64,000 bases of DNA from Batillaria attramentaria (lineage: Eukaryota; Mollusca; Gastropoda; Batillariidae), in assembly GCA_018292915.2 (NCBI GenBank), contig JACVVK020000312.1, positions 633,501 through 697,500 on the forward strand. The letters run 5' to 3'. The position numbers and the translations under genes are program-made. Position 1 is the stretch's first letter; each line of letters starts with the position of its first letter. The notes beneath the pieces were generated by a model. That model ran no database searches. It saw only the letters and a list, made by a program, of their open reading frames with translations, and was not told the DNA's origin. Below, piece after piece: positions 31,962-44,117 of the stretch.

Positions 31962-32770
31962 CGTTGATCAGCGGAGGCCGGGTATGATGCTGCACATTAT
32001 GTGTTTGGAGGCATGTGTGGACAGGGGCGTAGGAAGCACGGGGGCCCTGGGGGCCCAGGCCCCCGTTCGATTTTTGGAAGGGGGGCCCGAATATGTTTGG
32101 GCCCCCTTTGCTTTTGATAAGAGGAGAGGGGGCCCACCAGTGGTGGGGCCCCCCTGCTCTGCTGTCGCAGGACACAATCCTTGGCAGTCAACACACACAC
32201 ACACACACACACACCTCCCCCCCCCCTTCTCACCCCGGCCGTATGGCTCACCCGACTTAGTGGGCACCCCTTCCTCTCAGCATCTTCCTACGCGCCTGGT
32301 GGAGGCATGTTGTGTGTGTTTCCGTGTGTGAGTGCGTGTCGACTGTAAGGCGCCCGGAGTCTCCTGCGGGAGGGAGGGCGTCCCTAAAATATCCATTATT
32401 ATTATTACTCTGGAAAACGGTCGTACTCTCTGTCTAAATAAAGACTACAAATTTATGCAACCGTTCAAACTAATACTGTTGATTATCATATTTCTTACTG
32501 AAAACACATCAATCAAATTCAAGCGTCCTTCCAACTCTATATCAACGACTATCTAGCTAAAATGAGACATTAGTCAACGTTTATCTGAAGACCAGTTCCA
32601 AGTCCGAATTCAGTGGTTCCAAACACAGTTCACAAATAGTCCAGTACAGAGTCACAGTCTCCTCTCAGTGTACATAGTTCCAAATACATGGTGTCCGGTA
32701 ACAGCTCCAGCACTGGTCACAAAATGACTACAGTGGCTGAGAGGCTGAGAGTGAAGGCAAGAGGCAGTGT
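31530..32770 (-). repeat. large degenerate palindrome, right arm (interrupted by MITE and (TG)n)
   Basis: This is the inverted partner of 30625-31360. It is lengthened by a (TG)n tract (31898-31960) and by MITE M1 copy 2 (32022-32298). Removing these insertions restores collinearity with the left arm. Confidence 0.6.
32022..32298 (-). mobile_element. MITE family M1, copy 2 (target duplication GTGGA)
   Basis: It has termini CAGGGGCGTAGGAA and its complement (ending CCTACGCGCCTG), with GTGGA on both sides (32017-32021 and 32299-32303). It is inverted relative to copy 1. A (CA)n tract lies at the same internal position as in the other copies. Confidence 0.88.
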
Positions 32771-33153
32771 GGGAACGCTCTCGATAGTATAATTAAGGTT
32801 CTATCTTTAGTAGTTATGCTGACTTTTCTGCAGAAGAAAATGCTGTTATGTCATTCCCGTCATTTTTGTGTTGTTTCCATAGTAATGGAAACGACATCAT
32901 AGGACGGGCTAAATTTTCCACGTTCAAGGGCACGGACATGATGCAAGTGTAACTCGGACAATAACAACATTGTTACTGACGGGCATGGTGCCCTTGAACG
33001 CACTTCCCCGCCACACAGAGTGCCGCCTGTGTGTGTGTGTGTGTGTGTGTGCAGGCCTGTTTCTCCGAAAATACTCAACCGAGTGAGTGAGTTTTTAGGG
33101 CTTAAAGCCGCGCAAGCCACAAAAACTAATTCGCGGCTGAGTGAGCCTGCACT
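32771..33153. other. no gene recognised; contains a short dispersed repeat
   Basis: (TG)n at 33028-33051. At 33083-33140 is TTTTTAGGGCTTAAAGCCGC followed by GCAAGCCAC, a motif that recurs at 43190-43235 (inverted) and 46497-46535. It is a small dispersed repeat or LINE/SINE end. Confidence 0.5.
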
Positions 33154-34040
33154 ACATGAAAAAAACAAACAAAAGTGTAACGTTGGACAAAAGATGCTAA
33201 CTGGTCTACGGGGCAATATAAACCTAGGACATGCAGGAGACGCTGCACCTTCATGCTAATTTATCGAACTCCCGGTTACAAAAAAGCGTAGAAAACAAAT
33301 AATTACAACTGGGTAAAACAAAGATAAATACTAAGCGCATATACAGCAAATACTGCAACTTATCATCTCCTAGGCGCAATAAACCGATTCGCAGCATACG
33401 CCCAACATCACTTATTCCTTACCACTGGTAGTGCAGACGTGAGTGAGAGATTAAAAAGAAGAAATATAGATGAAAGGGCCTAACTTAGAAATCAGCTGAG
33501 TGATGAGAGGAAGGACAGAGCGGCTAAATTCGGGAGGTTTAAAAGAGAAAGAGACAGGCGAATGGGCTGGTGAGGGATACACAGAGAGGTAGAATGGAAA
33601 ATTCCTTAGTTGCCAATGAAGACAACATGCCTGGGAGGCAGTTGGAGAATAGACCGCTCCAACACGGAACCTCCCCGCCGTGAGGCGGTTTGGGAAAACA
33701 ACGCACCAGAGAGGGGTGCGTTGTGAAGATCTTCAACATGACAGGTGTCCAGCAGCACCAGCAGGGCGCAGCAAACAAACCCCGCCAGGGTGTAGACCAG
33801 GTGGGAAATTCCAGTGGAGTCGGCCCTCAGAAATGACCCTCAGATGTCTCAATGGACCAAGCGTAAGCAGACACCCGCCTACTGACCCCCCCCCCCCACC
33901 TCCCCGGAGGAGACTTTAAGAGAGCAAAAGACAGGTGAATGGACCGATGGAGGCAGAAATAAGAGTAAAGAAAGAGCAAAAGGGGTGGGCAAGCTTGGCG
34001 AAATCAGCCCCGCCGCGTGAAGGCGAGCCCATGGGGCCCA
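33154..34040 (+). repeat. segment A copy 2 (partner 4141-5010)
   Basis: See copy 1. Here the segment ends at CATGGGGCCCA (34040) and continues into CA/GA-rich sequence. The deaminase-like gene begins about 1 kb downstream, which suggests this is the original context of segment A. Confidence 0.75.
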
Positions 34041-34096
34041 CAATCAGCAGCATAATAGAGTGAGAGCACATCACATAGGTGTCAGTGGAGCACAAG

Positions 34097-34119
34097 CACA
34101 TGCACAGAGAGAGAGAGAG

Positions 34120-34168
<49 letters not shown>

Positions 34169-34226
34169 CGCGCACACAGACTAGCGCGCATCTAAGAGAG
34201 AGAGAGAGAGAGGGAGGGGGGGGGGG
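34097..34226. repeat. (GA)n-(TG)n-(CG)n-(GA)n compound microsatellite
   Basis: GA repeats 34106-34120, TG 34121-34160, alternating CG/CA to about 34176, then GA repeats 34196-34211 and a G run to 34227. Confidence 0.9.
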
Positions 34227-35012
34227 GAGCCCGGTGGGTCAATGTTTCTGCTCTCCGATACCAGTAAGCAATCGTCTGTCACCTGTCAATCAGGCCTGCG
34301 GGAAGTAACCCTGTCAAAGGGGAACGACTTTGTTACAAGAATTCACCCATGTAGAACCTCGCATATGTAAAAAAAAGAAAAAGAAAAAAGTGACGTCAAC
34401 CAGCTAGGCGAGCTAACACGACCTCGTGTGTTTGTGGTTTTGCGAGCTCAAAGAGGCACGGAAAGGGTTTCCAGTTGATGTCAGAGAGCTTGCGTACGTG
34501 TGCGCGCGGGCAGCATACATGACAAAACGACCACGACGACAGCAGGTCACTGAATGGAAACAACATATTGGGCTGGTGGCCATCTTGTTCCAAACTTTCT
34601 GAAAAAAAAAATTCTGTTCATTTTTTTTCCTGCAGGATTTTTTTCTGCAGAAAAAGTACCTAATGACGATTTTCGATAGAAAAAGTGCTAGTTTATTGTC
34701 TTTTCCCAGCAGAAAAACTGTTATTTTGACATAATAATTATTTCGCCAACCATTATTATATGCTTTCTCTTCGTACAAGTTACAACTCTGATACTGCGCC
34801 AACTTGAAAACTTTCCAAGACAAACAACTATCTAACAATTCGCCTCACTGCCACAATTAATAAGTGCAAATCAACATGATCAAAACTGAAATGCCATGAT
34901 AATGCGTGAACTTCAAAAAGTGATCAGTGTTTAAATCGGTTATTTGTATGCCTGTTCAAAAGATGTGCATATCTATTCTCACAACGCTTCTTTTCTCTAT
35001 CTTTCTGTTTAG

Positions 35013-36414
35013 CATCAAAGATTACCTTGAGAGATTTACCCCGGATGTGGTCAGACGTTTGTTTGACGCAATGAAGGAATACGGCGAACGAAGGCTGAAA
35101 GAAGAAACCAAGCATACAAAGGGGAGGACGGATCAGTTCGTTCTAGTACTTGTACTTTCTGAGAGGGAAATACGGGACCAGTGGTCATGTGATCGAGTCG
35201 AAGAGTTTGAGATGGCAGCGGATGAAGTCAAGAGATCTGCATTCTTGAAAAACACTGCTGACCACGATATTGAGGAGTGTAAAGGATTTCCGGGCAGGCC
35301 TCGCAAGACAAAGAATGAAGCCGGACGGGAGGTCTGGGAGCCTTCGGAACATTCTTTGCACGGAGAGCAGCAGTTCCTTAAAGGAAAGGTCCATGAACGC
35401 TTGTTGCAGAATTTCAAAAAGGCATCAGAAGAGATACCTGTGTTCGTGATGTACACTCACTACATTCCATGCGCTAACATCTCTGGCACTTGCTACTCCT
35501 GTAGCGAGGATCTTGCTAAAGTCTTCACAAGCAAAAGTGCATATCGACTGCTTGTTGCCTTCAAAGCGTATTATGAGGGTACCAATGCCCACAAGGCGCT
35601 AACTTTCCTGAAGAAAGGGGCCATCGTTCCTTTTCAGAAGTTATTTGACGGAACATACGGAACATTCCACCATGTAAATCCCGCCGACGTGCAGGCTTTG
35701 AATTTCCAAAGCGAAGTTTACCAGTGCCTTATGAATCATCCTATCAGCCATTGTGCAGGAGACGAAGAAAACACAAAGAAGGTGGTGGCCTTCTTTGTAA
35801 ACCTCCTTACATACAGCTACACAAGTCAGTACGAGAAAAAAAGAGGCGAGATTAAAGACACTGAAAGAAGTTATAAGAGCACGTTAAGTATGGAGACCGG
35901 AAAATTGATCGATGACAATTTGAAGGACGATTGTGAGTTTTGTAGCCAGAAGAACCCACAAACCCTAGCGGCAGCAAAAGACACAGTCAAGTTCTGCGTC
36001 TACCGTTCTCTGCAAGTGGTGGAGTACTTCGGCCAGCCCACGTCACAGGACGCTGTCTTTGAAAACACTTGGGTTCAATACAAAGGCAAGTGGAAGGATA
36101 TCTATTCACAGTCACCGGTAGTGCACAAGGAGGGCGCGCCTGGCGGCGTTTGTGCGAAATGGTCCAAGAGTGTGGAGTCTCTCTGTAGGGCATTGACAGC
36201 CAGTGCTAGCGGACCATCGACATCACAACAGTCATACAAGGCTAAGCTGAGAGAGAGACCCTCAACAACACTACCACAAACGCCACAACGATCAGAGGAG
36301 GCTACACCAACGTCACAACAGTCAGATGAGGCTGAGCCGACGTCACAACAATCAGATGAGGTTGAGCCGACGTCAGAACGGTCAGGTGAGGATGAGGATA
36401 TTGAGTCAATTTAA
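35013..36414 (+). CDS. putative zinc-dependent deaminase-fold protein (large 3' exon)
   Basis: The open frame continues from 34927, but the coding exon most likely starts at 35013, after a pyrimidine-rich TTTCTGTTTAG acceptor; upstream exons are not identified. It encodes about 467 residues to TAA at 36412-36414. The motif set of a cytidine/adenosine-deaminase fold appears in order: a strand FVLVLVLSE, a helix with H-x-E (SLHGEQQFL; His 35359, Glu 35365), a strand VFVMYTHYIPC (Pro-Cys 35467-35472), further cysteines in TCYSCSEDLAK (35491 and 35500), then a strand LLVAFKAYY. In known deaminases His and two Cys bind zinc and Glu is catalytic. The Pro-Cys to Cys spacing here (6 or 9 residues) is longer than the usual 2-4, so the subfamily is unclear. 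After it come a helical region, the VYRSLQVVEYFG block and a Ser/Gln/Glu-rich tandem-repeat tail. Substrate is unknown. Deaminase call by motif only. Confidence 0.55.
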
Positions 36415-36850
36415 CGAAAGTGATACCTTTTAGAGTTTGTCGGTTATTAATCCATTTTGTATTTACTTGTTTGTATACATTTAAGTTTTTATGTTTAGGG
36501 AGTGCGTGAATGTGTGTGTGCATCAGAGTGAGTGGGTGTTTGTGGGAATGTGATAATATATATATATATTTTTTTTTTAATCAAAGGAGGTGGGTCAGGC
36601 ATTGTAATTTCCCTTTTATGGGATTGAATAAAATATCTTATGTCTTATGTCCTTGACAAAACTGTCATTTTCAGAATCAGAAGCGACTTAGCTGAGAGAG
36701 TCTTAAGCAGCACTGCCATTGACGCCAAAGAAGCCAGATAATGCTGAACCAACACCACAAGAGTCAGATTCGGATAAACCCTCGTGCGAAAAACTGGAAA
36801 ACGTTCATATCGACGAATTAATGTAAATGTGTTTATGTTTGTGATTCCTT
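36415..36850 (+). other. 3' part of the deaminase-like gene: possible extra exon or old C-terminal tail
   Basis: A GGTCAG/GTGAGG donor-like site lies at 36383 within the tail, and a CATTTTCAG acceptor-like site precedes 36676. The region 36676-36826 encodes TPQESDSDKPSCEKLENVHI and a stop at about 36826, matching the tail of the 5640-6330 copy. The direct splice gives an early stop, so this is either a decayed older 3' end or needs another splice choice. A (TA)n tract lies near 36560. Confidence 0.3.
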
Positions 36851-37820
36851 CTTAGAATCTGAATTTACTGTTCGTGCGTGTTGAGTGAGGCTGCGACGAG
36901 TGAACGGACATCAAGACACATTCCTATCAAATGCAATTTTATATGATCAGATGGAATTTTGTATTTGTTTTGTTCAAATTAGCGTGTATGCGAATACTGA
37001 ATAATTCCCGTAAGGGTACAAAAAATAGAAAGAATTTCAGCTTGTCAAAATGACGTGTGATGACCTGCAAGTTATAAGGATTAAGACAAAGTTTATTGGC
37101 TATAAAGTCTAAGCGCTTGTTATAATAGAGTGAGTTTAGGCGTAAAGTTTGTGCTATGGTGATAATGCTGCTACCGTAGGGTCGGATTGTATTACGTGCT
37201 AAAACTTGTGCTGGTAACCCTGCATATATCTGTGATCTGGTTTTATGTAACTCTGGATGCCTTTTCTGACATACAAGTAGAGCGGTTGATCAATCTTGTT
37301 TGTCTATTTTGTGGTTGTTTCTATTATTGCAAGTGTAATTTTTCAGGGAATGCGCTTATATTTGAGTTCTGTTTCTGGTGGACTTCTGGATACATTATTG
37401 ATTTAGACAGGATTTGAAGGCTGGTGCAATTAAATGTGTTGTTTATATATATATATATATATGTGTGTGTGTATATAGGCCCGTCAAGACAGTCTGTAGT
37501 GTCTCAGACTGACTGCTCGAAAACTCATTCAGTATTCACATTAATACTGTAGTAGGCTCAGCATGTAATGTATATTGGTATCTTTTGTACCCTTGAAGAC
37601 TATGTGTAGGATAGTTGTAGAACAGGAAACGTTTGGAGATTATGTTGTCCTTGCTTGCCGGTCCAAGGGAACTAACTTATGTGAGTAAACAGTCCCCTTT
37701 TAATTACTTTCCCTGGACAATGCCTTCTTGAAATGTGATGCTGCTGCTACGCTGTTGTGAGGGGTGGACGTTAATACTCAATAGTGATTTTATTGCGTCT
37801 CATTGATTGGTTTCACAGCT
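36851..37820. other. no gene recognised
   Basis: AT-rich, unique-looking sequence with a (TA)n/(TG)n tract at 37446-37473. I see no coding region. Confidence 0.4.
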
Positions 37821-37825
37821 ACTTC

Positions 37826-38085
37826 TGTGATGTGCATGCAATTTCACTATGTATTAATGAGAGATTTCAGATAGTCTTGTCTGTGATGTGCATGCAATTT
37901 CACTATGTGTTAATGAGAGATTTCAGATAGTCTTGTCTGTGATGTGCATGCAATTTCACTATGTATTAATGAGAGATTTTAAAAAGTCTTGTCTGTGTTG
38001 AGCATGTAATTTCACTATGTATAAGACTATGTATTAATGAGAGATTTCAGATAGTCTTGTCTGTGATGTGCATGCAATAGAGTGT
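37826..38085 (+). repeat. tandem repeat, 56-bp unit, about 4.5 copies
   Basis: The unit is TCTGTGATGTGCATGCAATT and 36 more bases ending in CAGATAGTCTTG. The fourth copy has an 11-base internal repeat (ACTATGTATAAG). Units differ by few bases. Confidence 0.85.
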
Positions 38086-38227
38086 GAGTGGTGTGAGTAA
38101 GGGTGTGTATGGCTGCGGCAACAGGGCAAAGTCCTAGGTGTTATATCAGAAATATCAAATAAAAGTAATCTGATTTGATTCGATTTGATTTAGATCCGAT
38201 TTGATTTGATATGTGTGATATGTGTGA

Positions 38228-38228
<1 letters not shown>

Positions 38229-38291
<63 letters not shown>

Positions 38292-38310
38292 GTGTATGTG
38301 TGTTTGTGAC
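38229..38310. repeat. (TG)n microsatellite
   Basis: TG tract from 38229 to about 38308 with few interruptions. Confidence 0.9.
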
Positions 38311-38353
38311 AACTACGAGTGGGGAAACACAAGAAAAGATAGCGATGTAACTA

Positions 38354-39550
38354 CAGTGGACGCCGGATATAAGCAACTCGGATATAAGAAAACTCGGTTA
38401 TTGCCAACGAATTTTTTTCCCCCGGCCAAACTCTTCTTTATTATGTATTACAAAAACTCGGATACAAGAAACTCGCTTATAAGAAAACTCGGTTTTAGGA
38501 AAGCAAATTTCTTGTCCCGCTTGATACAAAAACTCGGATATAAGAAACCGAAAGTACATTTCCAAGAACATTTCACTCATTGTAAGAAACCGAAAGTACA
38601 TTTCCAAGAAAATTTCACTCATTCTAAGAAAACAGGTCAGGTCTGACGTCACTTAGGACAGGCACATGATGGCGCATGATATTCTTTTCTTGAATTGGTT
38701 CTTTGCCATTGTGTTCCGTGCAAAACTGAATGTTGGCAAGAAGAAAAAATACGAGATTCATTTTTGTTGTTCTATTGTTATATGTTGTTTTTATTATTAT
38801 TTTGTGGGGGTTTTTTTTGCCTGATTGGGAGCTCTCTCTCTCTCTCTCTCTGTATGTCTGTCTCTGTCTACAGGGCTCGCGTTAAGGAGAATAAAACTAT
38901 CAGTATTAGACTAACTGTTGATCAATTCCTTTCTTTGACAATATACGTGGTCCATCTTTCCTCCATCCCCCTTCTCCCTCCCAACAGGAAAAAAAGCTAA
39001 TTTGCAGCTTTTTTCAGCCAAATTAGACACGGAAAGCATCGCATATCATACTCTAATGGGACGAGTGTTTTATAGATCAAAAGTTGATACATAATGCACT
39101 TTTAATATATCCTATAAATACAAGGGAATTCTCTCTCTCTCTCTCTCCCCTTAGTTCTTTTTTGTTTGTTTGGTTGGTTGGTTGGTTTGGTTGTTGTTTT
39201 TTTTCTTTTTGTTTTGTTTTTTCTTACCACATGACCGCCAGCGCTACAGTTGGGAAGCAAAAACAGTATTTTCATGTTCAAACAAAAAAATCTGACATTG
39301 AAGGACACAAGCGCACTGGTGTATATTAACTCTACACATATGTATTCTGTGCAGGTCTTTCTTAATTTAATGCAAAACATACACGAACTGAGAAAAAAGA
39401 AATGTTTTAAACCTTTTTTTCACTGAACTCGGTTATAAGAAATATTTTTCAAAATACTTTCTTATATCCGACTTTCAGATATAAGAAAACTCGGATATAA
39501 GAAACCAAAAAATTCACCCCCCTCGAGTTTCTTATAACCGGCGTATACTG
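38354..39550. mobile_element. second Tigger/pogo-like non-autonomous element
   Basis: The left end CAGTGGACGCCGGATATAAG and the right end (complement of CAGTATACGCCGGTTATAAG) form inverted repeats, with TA on both sides (38352-38353 and 39551-39552). CTCGGATATAAGAAA is repeated several times near both termini. Unlike the 17.7 kb element there is no transposase remnant. Ends of the two elements are clearly related, but interiors are not. Confidence 0.82.
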
Positions 39551-39552
39551 TA

Positions 39553-40101
39553 ACTCGAAATGGAGTGAGCCTTACCTATCAACTGTTGGCGAGTGCATGC
39601 GAGTGTTGGCGTTCATTCGAGTGTGATAAATGCATTTGATAGAACGCAGTATGCTATGAGTAGGCTTCTCATTGTGATAGGCTGTAACTTCGGTAACAAC
39701 AGCCACTACCACTCTTATGCTTTCATTGCCAGATGGCCGACGGGAAAAATCGATTCTCAACCTCCAAGGATCCAGTGGTGTGGAGATAACCGCTATTGAT
39801 CTTAGGTACAACTTCTTTTAATCCGAGACTATGTTAAACAGGTCATTATATATAGCCTGAAAGTGATTTCTAAAATAATGAATAATAAATAAAATTAAAG
39901 AATAGTTCCAACGGTCCTTGGCACGCAAGGCCAATCTTATAAAGTGTCCCAATGAATTGCAATAAAGTGTCCCAATTGATAGGACTCATCACATTATCAT
40001 CTCCAGTTACACCAACACGCAAGAAATCTCAGGCAGACCAACATCTTTGCGTAAAATTTCAGGCTATCGTCGCGTAAGACGCGAAGTCGGGTGAACAGAG
40101 C
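39553..40101. other. no gene recognised; downstream of the helicase gene
   Basis: AT-rich sequence beyond the 3' end of the minus-strand nuclease-helicase gene. It contains a short direct duplication around CAATAAAGTGTCCCAAT (39945-39980). No coding region is supported. Confidence 0.4.
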
Positions 40102-40161
<60 letters not shown>

Positions 40162-40273
40162 CGTGTGTGTGTGTGTGTGTGTGCGTGTGCGTGTGCATGT
40201 GTGCGTGCGTGCGTGGGTGCGTGTGTGAGCGTGGGTGCGTGTGTGAGCGTGCGTGCGTGTGTGTGTGTGTGTG
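40102..40273. repeat. (TG)n with GCGT interruptions
   Basis: Nearly continuous TG/GCGT repeat of about 170 bp just downstream of the helicase stop codon. Confidence 0.9.
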
Positions 40274-40341
40274 TTGGGCGCGATTTACATGTAATACAGC
40301 CGTTTGGTAGGTGTCATTAATCCCTGTTCTTGAGCACGGAT

Positions 40342-41632
40342 TCACGGCACGTCAGGAACAACTGCTTCTTGTTCTGGTGAATCGTCGGAACTGTCGTCCT
40401 GCGGCACTTCATAGTCCACGACGAGTATGAGCTGGGCAGAACATCGCGACATGGCGTCCAGCCGTCCTGTAGCCTCGAAATCCTTCCAGCTCGGGCCTGC
40501 CAACCACACCACTACCTTCCTTTCCAGCCCCCTGCGGAATGCATAAGTGAAGATACATACGTCAGATTTTTCTAACTTAAAGATCGATCTGCTCTGCTCA
40601 AGATAAGAGAAGATAAGAGAAGATACGTACATAACACGAATGGTTGAAAGACAAACACTTACATTTTTCCATTTTTTTTAAATTTTTTTTTTATTTTAGT
40701 TAAGTTTTCTTCTCTGCACTGAGCAAAACCCATGCACTCTCGGTCCCACAAAAGTTTCCCCAATTTCACATTGTATCTGTTTCACACTGTTCATTATAAT
40801 TATTATACAAAGATTCCGTTATTGCTTCATACAATTCACAACAAACAATCCACTGGCTCGCAGTTAGTAAGTTAGTAAGTTTTAAAATACTCTTCACGTT
40901 TTAGGGCTGTTGTTGTTGTTGTTATTTTTGTTGTTTTCCAAAGATACGTTGGTGTGCTTTGCACGAATCTCGCCTCGATGACGGGTTGCCTACGGCGTTC
41001 ATTCAACTCGTGTATTATCAGCCGATAAACAAAGCAATCATGTACGTTAATCTCTGTACATATAGGTTGTGGTATGACTGGTACATTTATGTACCTGACG
41101 TTGCAGTAACTTGTCGCTATGACTCCGTCGTTTGTCGTCATCTTGGCCACGTCAGCTAGACCCATTCTGTCATTTCTTTTCACAACTCGCACAGGGACCC
41201 CAGCCTCTCGGAGACCTCGGACCAATCCGCTTGTAGGCTTTGTCGCGTGACTGCTGACGTCACCATTGTCTCCATCATGGAGTCGATCCCCCGCAGCAAG
41301 TACAAAGACATCTTTGTACTCAAGTCCAACCACTTTTCTTGTTGCTTTGCAGTCGGCGGGACAGCCTGTCTTGAAGAATGTGATTTTTTTTAGTAGTAAG
41401 TGAAAAAAAGAAGTGAATTATCCAGACGTTTTTATCAGAACATGTTATACGGACTTCTGTTACTGTGGTCCTTCCGTTATAAGGATGTTTGTTTGTTTGT
41501 CTGTCTGTCTTGCACGAAGAAGCCAATCTGAAAAGGTTTGAAACCTGGATCTAGGGATTGAAAGAAATGGTCTGCTGGTGTACGAAAAAACAATAGCAAG
41601 GGCTCTCTCTCTCTCTCTCTCGCACACACACT

Positions 41633-41678
<46 letters not shown>

Positions 41679-44086
41679 TTTGTCAATCCCTCGTTACTGC
41701 TGCTGGGCTGAGATCAAGTGTAATTTGACACCTGCCCTCGTAGTGTAGTGGTTAGCACTTCGGACCATGGACCGGGAGACCCGGGTTAGAGTCCCAGCCC
41801 AGGCAAGCGGGATTTTTCCTACCTAGGTCGGCTCTTACCCAGAGCGGATGTGCTATGTTCCCTTGGTATGACACGTCTTATGATGTGGATGATTACACGG
41901 CCGGCACCGCAGGTGCCGTAGTTCCCGGGCCTGGTTAATTCCGGGATATTTATGACAGGAAGCGAGGAATGCGGCCCTGTCCCGCAGTCCCAAACCACAC
42001 GGACCTCCATAGCATCATCTTACCATCATCCTCATCTCCATCATCATATATAATAAAAATTGACCCAGCTTCCGAGCCCTCCGATTCTACCCATTACCTA
42101 GGAGGAACACCACTGAAGCTGGCAAAGAGTTGGGGCAGCAAAAAAAAAAAAAAAAAGGTGTAATTTGACTGCAGTTTTAAAGGTTGGGACCGATTCTATG
42201 ATTATGCCTTATGGTTTTTGAAACCGTGTTCCAAAGGGTGCATCACCCTTCTGCGGTGGAAAAGTACGTTAAACTCTCAACACCCCCCCCCCCCCTCCAA
42301 AGGGTGAATCCTTGGTAATCATGGAAACGACCGCGTTCAGCTCACTGGAAACTTGTATTTGACTGGCAAGTGGTAGACGTACAACAATCTATATATAACT
42401 TACCGGCCGAAACACGGAGCTGATCCCTCAGTACACGTCCCACTCGCACACCACAAGCGACACACTCCTCTGTGTATTTCTCCTCGTGGCCCGCACCGTG
42501 ATGGTAAACTTTTATTACTTCTGGTCCATCCGTAGGGGCCGGAGCCAAAGGCGGTGTGTAGTCTGGAATTGTCTTGTTGGTCTGATAATTCAATTCAATT
42601 CAATTCAATGTTATTCTAATCAAATCAAATCAAATCAATTCAACTCAATTCAATTTACTGTTTATTAACTAGGAGGTATACAACGGAAAATCATCTTTGG
42701 ACTAATGTAATTAAGATTTCACGCCAATAAACGTCACATATCACCTATTAAATTTGTTAGTACAACAAGGACGGTGTTAGAATTTTGATTTATCAGCCAT
42801 AGAGCGCTAAGTAGTAAGTACTGAATAGGAAACGACTACTGACAGCATGAAACTACGTGTTTGTCGTTATATGCTTTGTTTGCTACTTCTACTACTACTA
42901 CTACCACCATTACAACCACGTCTACTACTACTGCTACCAGTACTATTACAATCACTTCTACTACCAGCACCACTGCTACTACTACTACTACTACTACTAC
43001 CACCATCATCACCACCACCACCACCACCACTACCTCGACCACTACTGCTGCTACCATCACTACCACTACCACTACTACTACCAGCCCGCCATCACTTCTA
43101 CTACCACTACCGCTACTACTACTACCACCCCCGCCATCACTTCTACTGCCACTACTACTACTATTACTACTACTACCACCACCACCACTACTTCGTGGCT
43201 TGCGCGGCTTTAAGCCCTAAAAACTCACTCACTCACTCCACCACTACCTCGACCTCTACTGCTACTACTACCACCCCAACCATCACTTCTACCACCACCA
43301 CCACTACTACTACCACCATCACCACCACTACTACCGCCACTACTGCTACTACTACCACCACTACTACTGATTGCCACTACTGCTACTACTACCAAGCGAT
43401 TTGACGTCAAACCTGAATGTGTGGAGCTTGCTGTACCTCCCGTACAACAGCAGGCGGACACCGGAGAGGTTCTGTAAACTGGTGAAGCGCCAGACACTCT
43501 GGTCTGTCATCTGGTTCGTAGGACGCTGCCCACAATCTGACACGCCTAATGTTTGGATGAGCAGTCAGACCAGCGTACAACGCTTCAAGGCCGGATCTGC
43601 AAAACAAAACAAAAATATTAGAGATGAGAATTTTGGGCGAGCGGTCGAACATTCAATTCAATATTTTTTTTTACGGCTGTTGTTACATGACTGAAGTGCT
43701 CAGTGTGGTCGCAGCGTCATCGAGTACGCTTTTGTTGGCTCAGTGTCAGCATTACAGACGCTGTCACTGTCCAGGCCTGGAATCCAGGAAGTGCGTTTAG
43801 CTAGGATAAACGAGTTTAGGTCTAAACGGGCGTTTAACGACGTTTAACGGGCGTTTTTTTTTTTTTTCCCAATCTTATAAGCCCGTTTAGATTTACACGC
43901 GTTCATCCTAGCTGAATCAGCTTCAGTCGTGAATACATGTACTAGGCTAGGTGTCTACGTGGTGAGACGACAGATAAGTAGATAACACGAAAACAGCGCA
44001 GAACGTTCTGTGAACATAAACTGTTAACACTACCATCTTTAACCATCTGCTTAACCAGACAGAAAGATATCCACATGAGCCCGCTG

Positions 44087-44117
<31 letters not shown>

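Noticed and set aside
34927..35012. N-terminal start MFKSVICMPVQK with a hydrophobic stretch as a signal peptide
   Set aside because: The hydrophobic stretch is the pyrimidine-rich tract before a TTTAG splice acceptor, so it is probably intron.
42847..43404. Leu/Pro, Thr or Tyr/His-rich frames up to 185 codons
   Set aside because: They arise from a (CTA)n/(CCA)n tract in an intron; all frames are open and composition is extreme.
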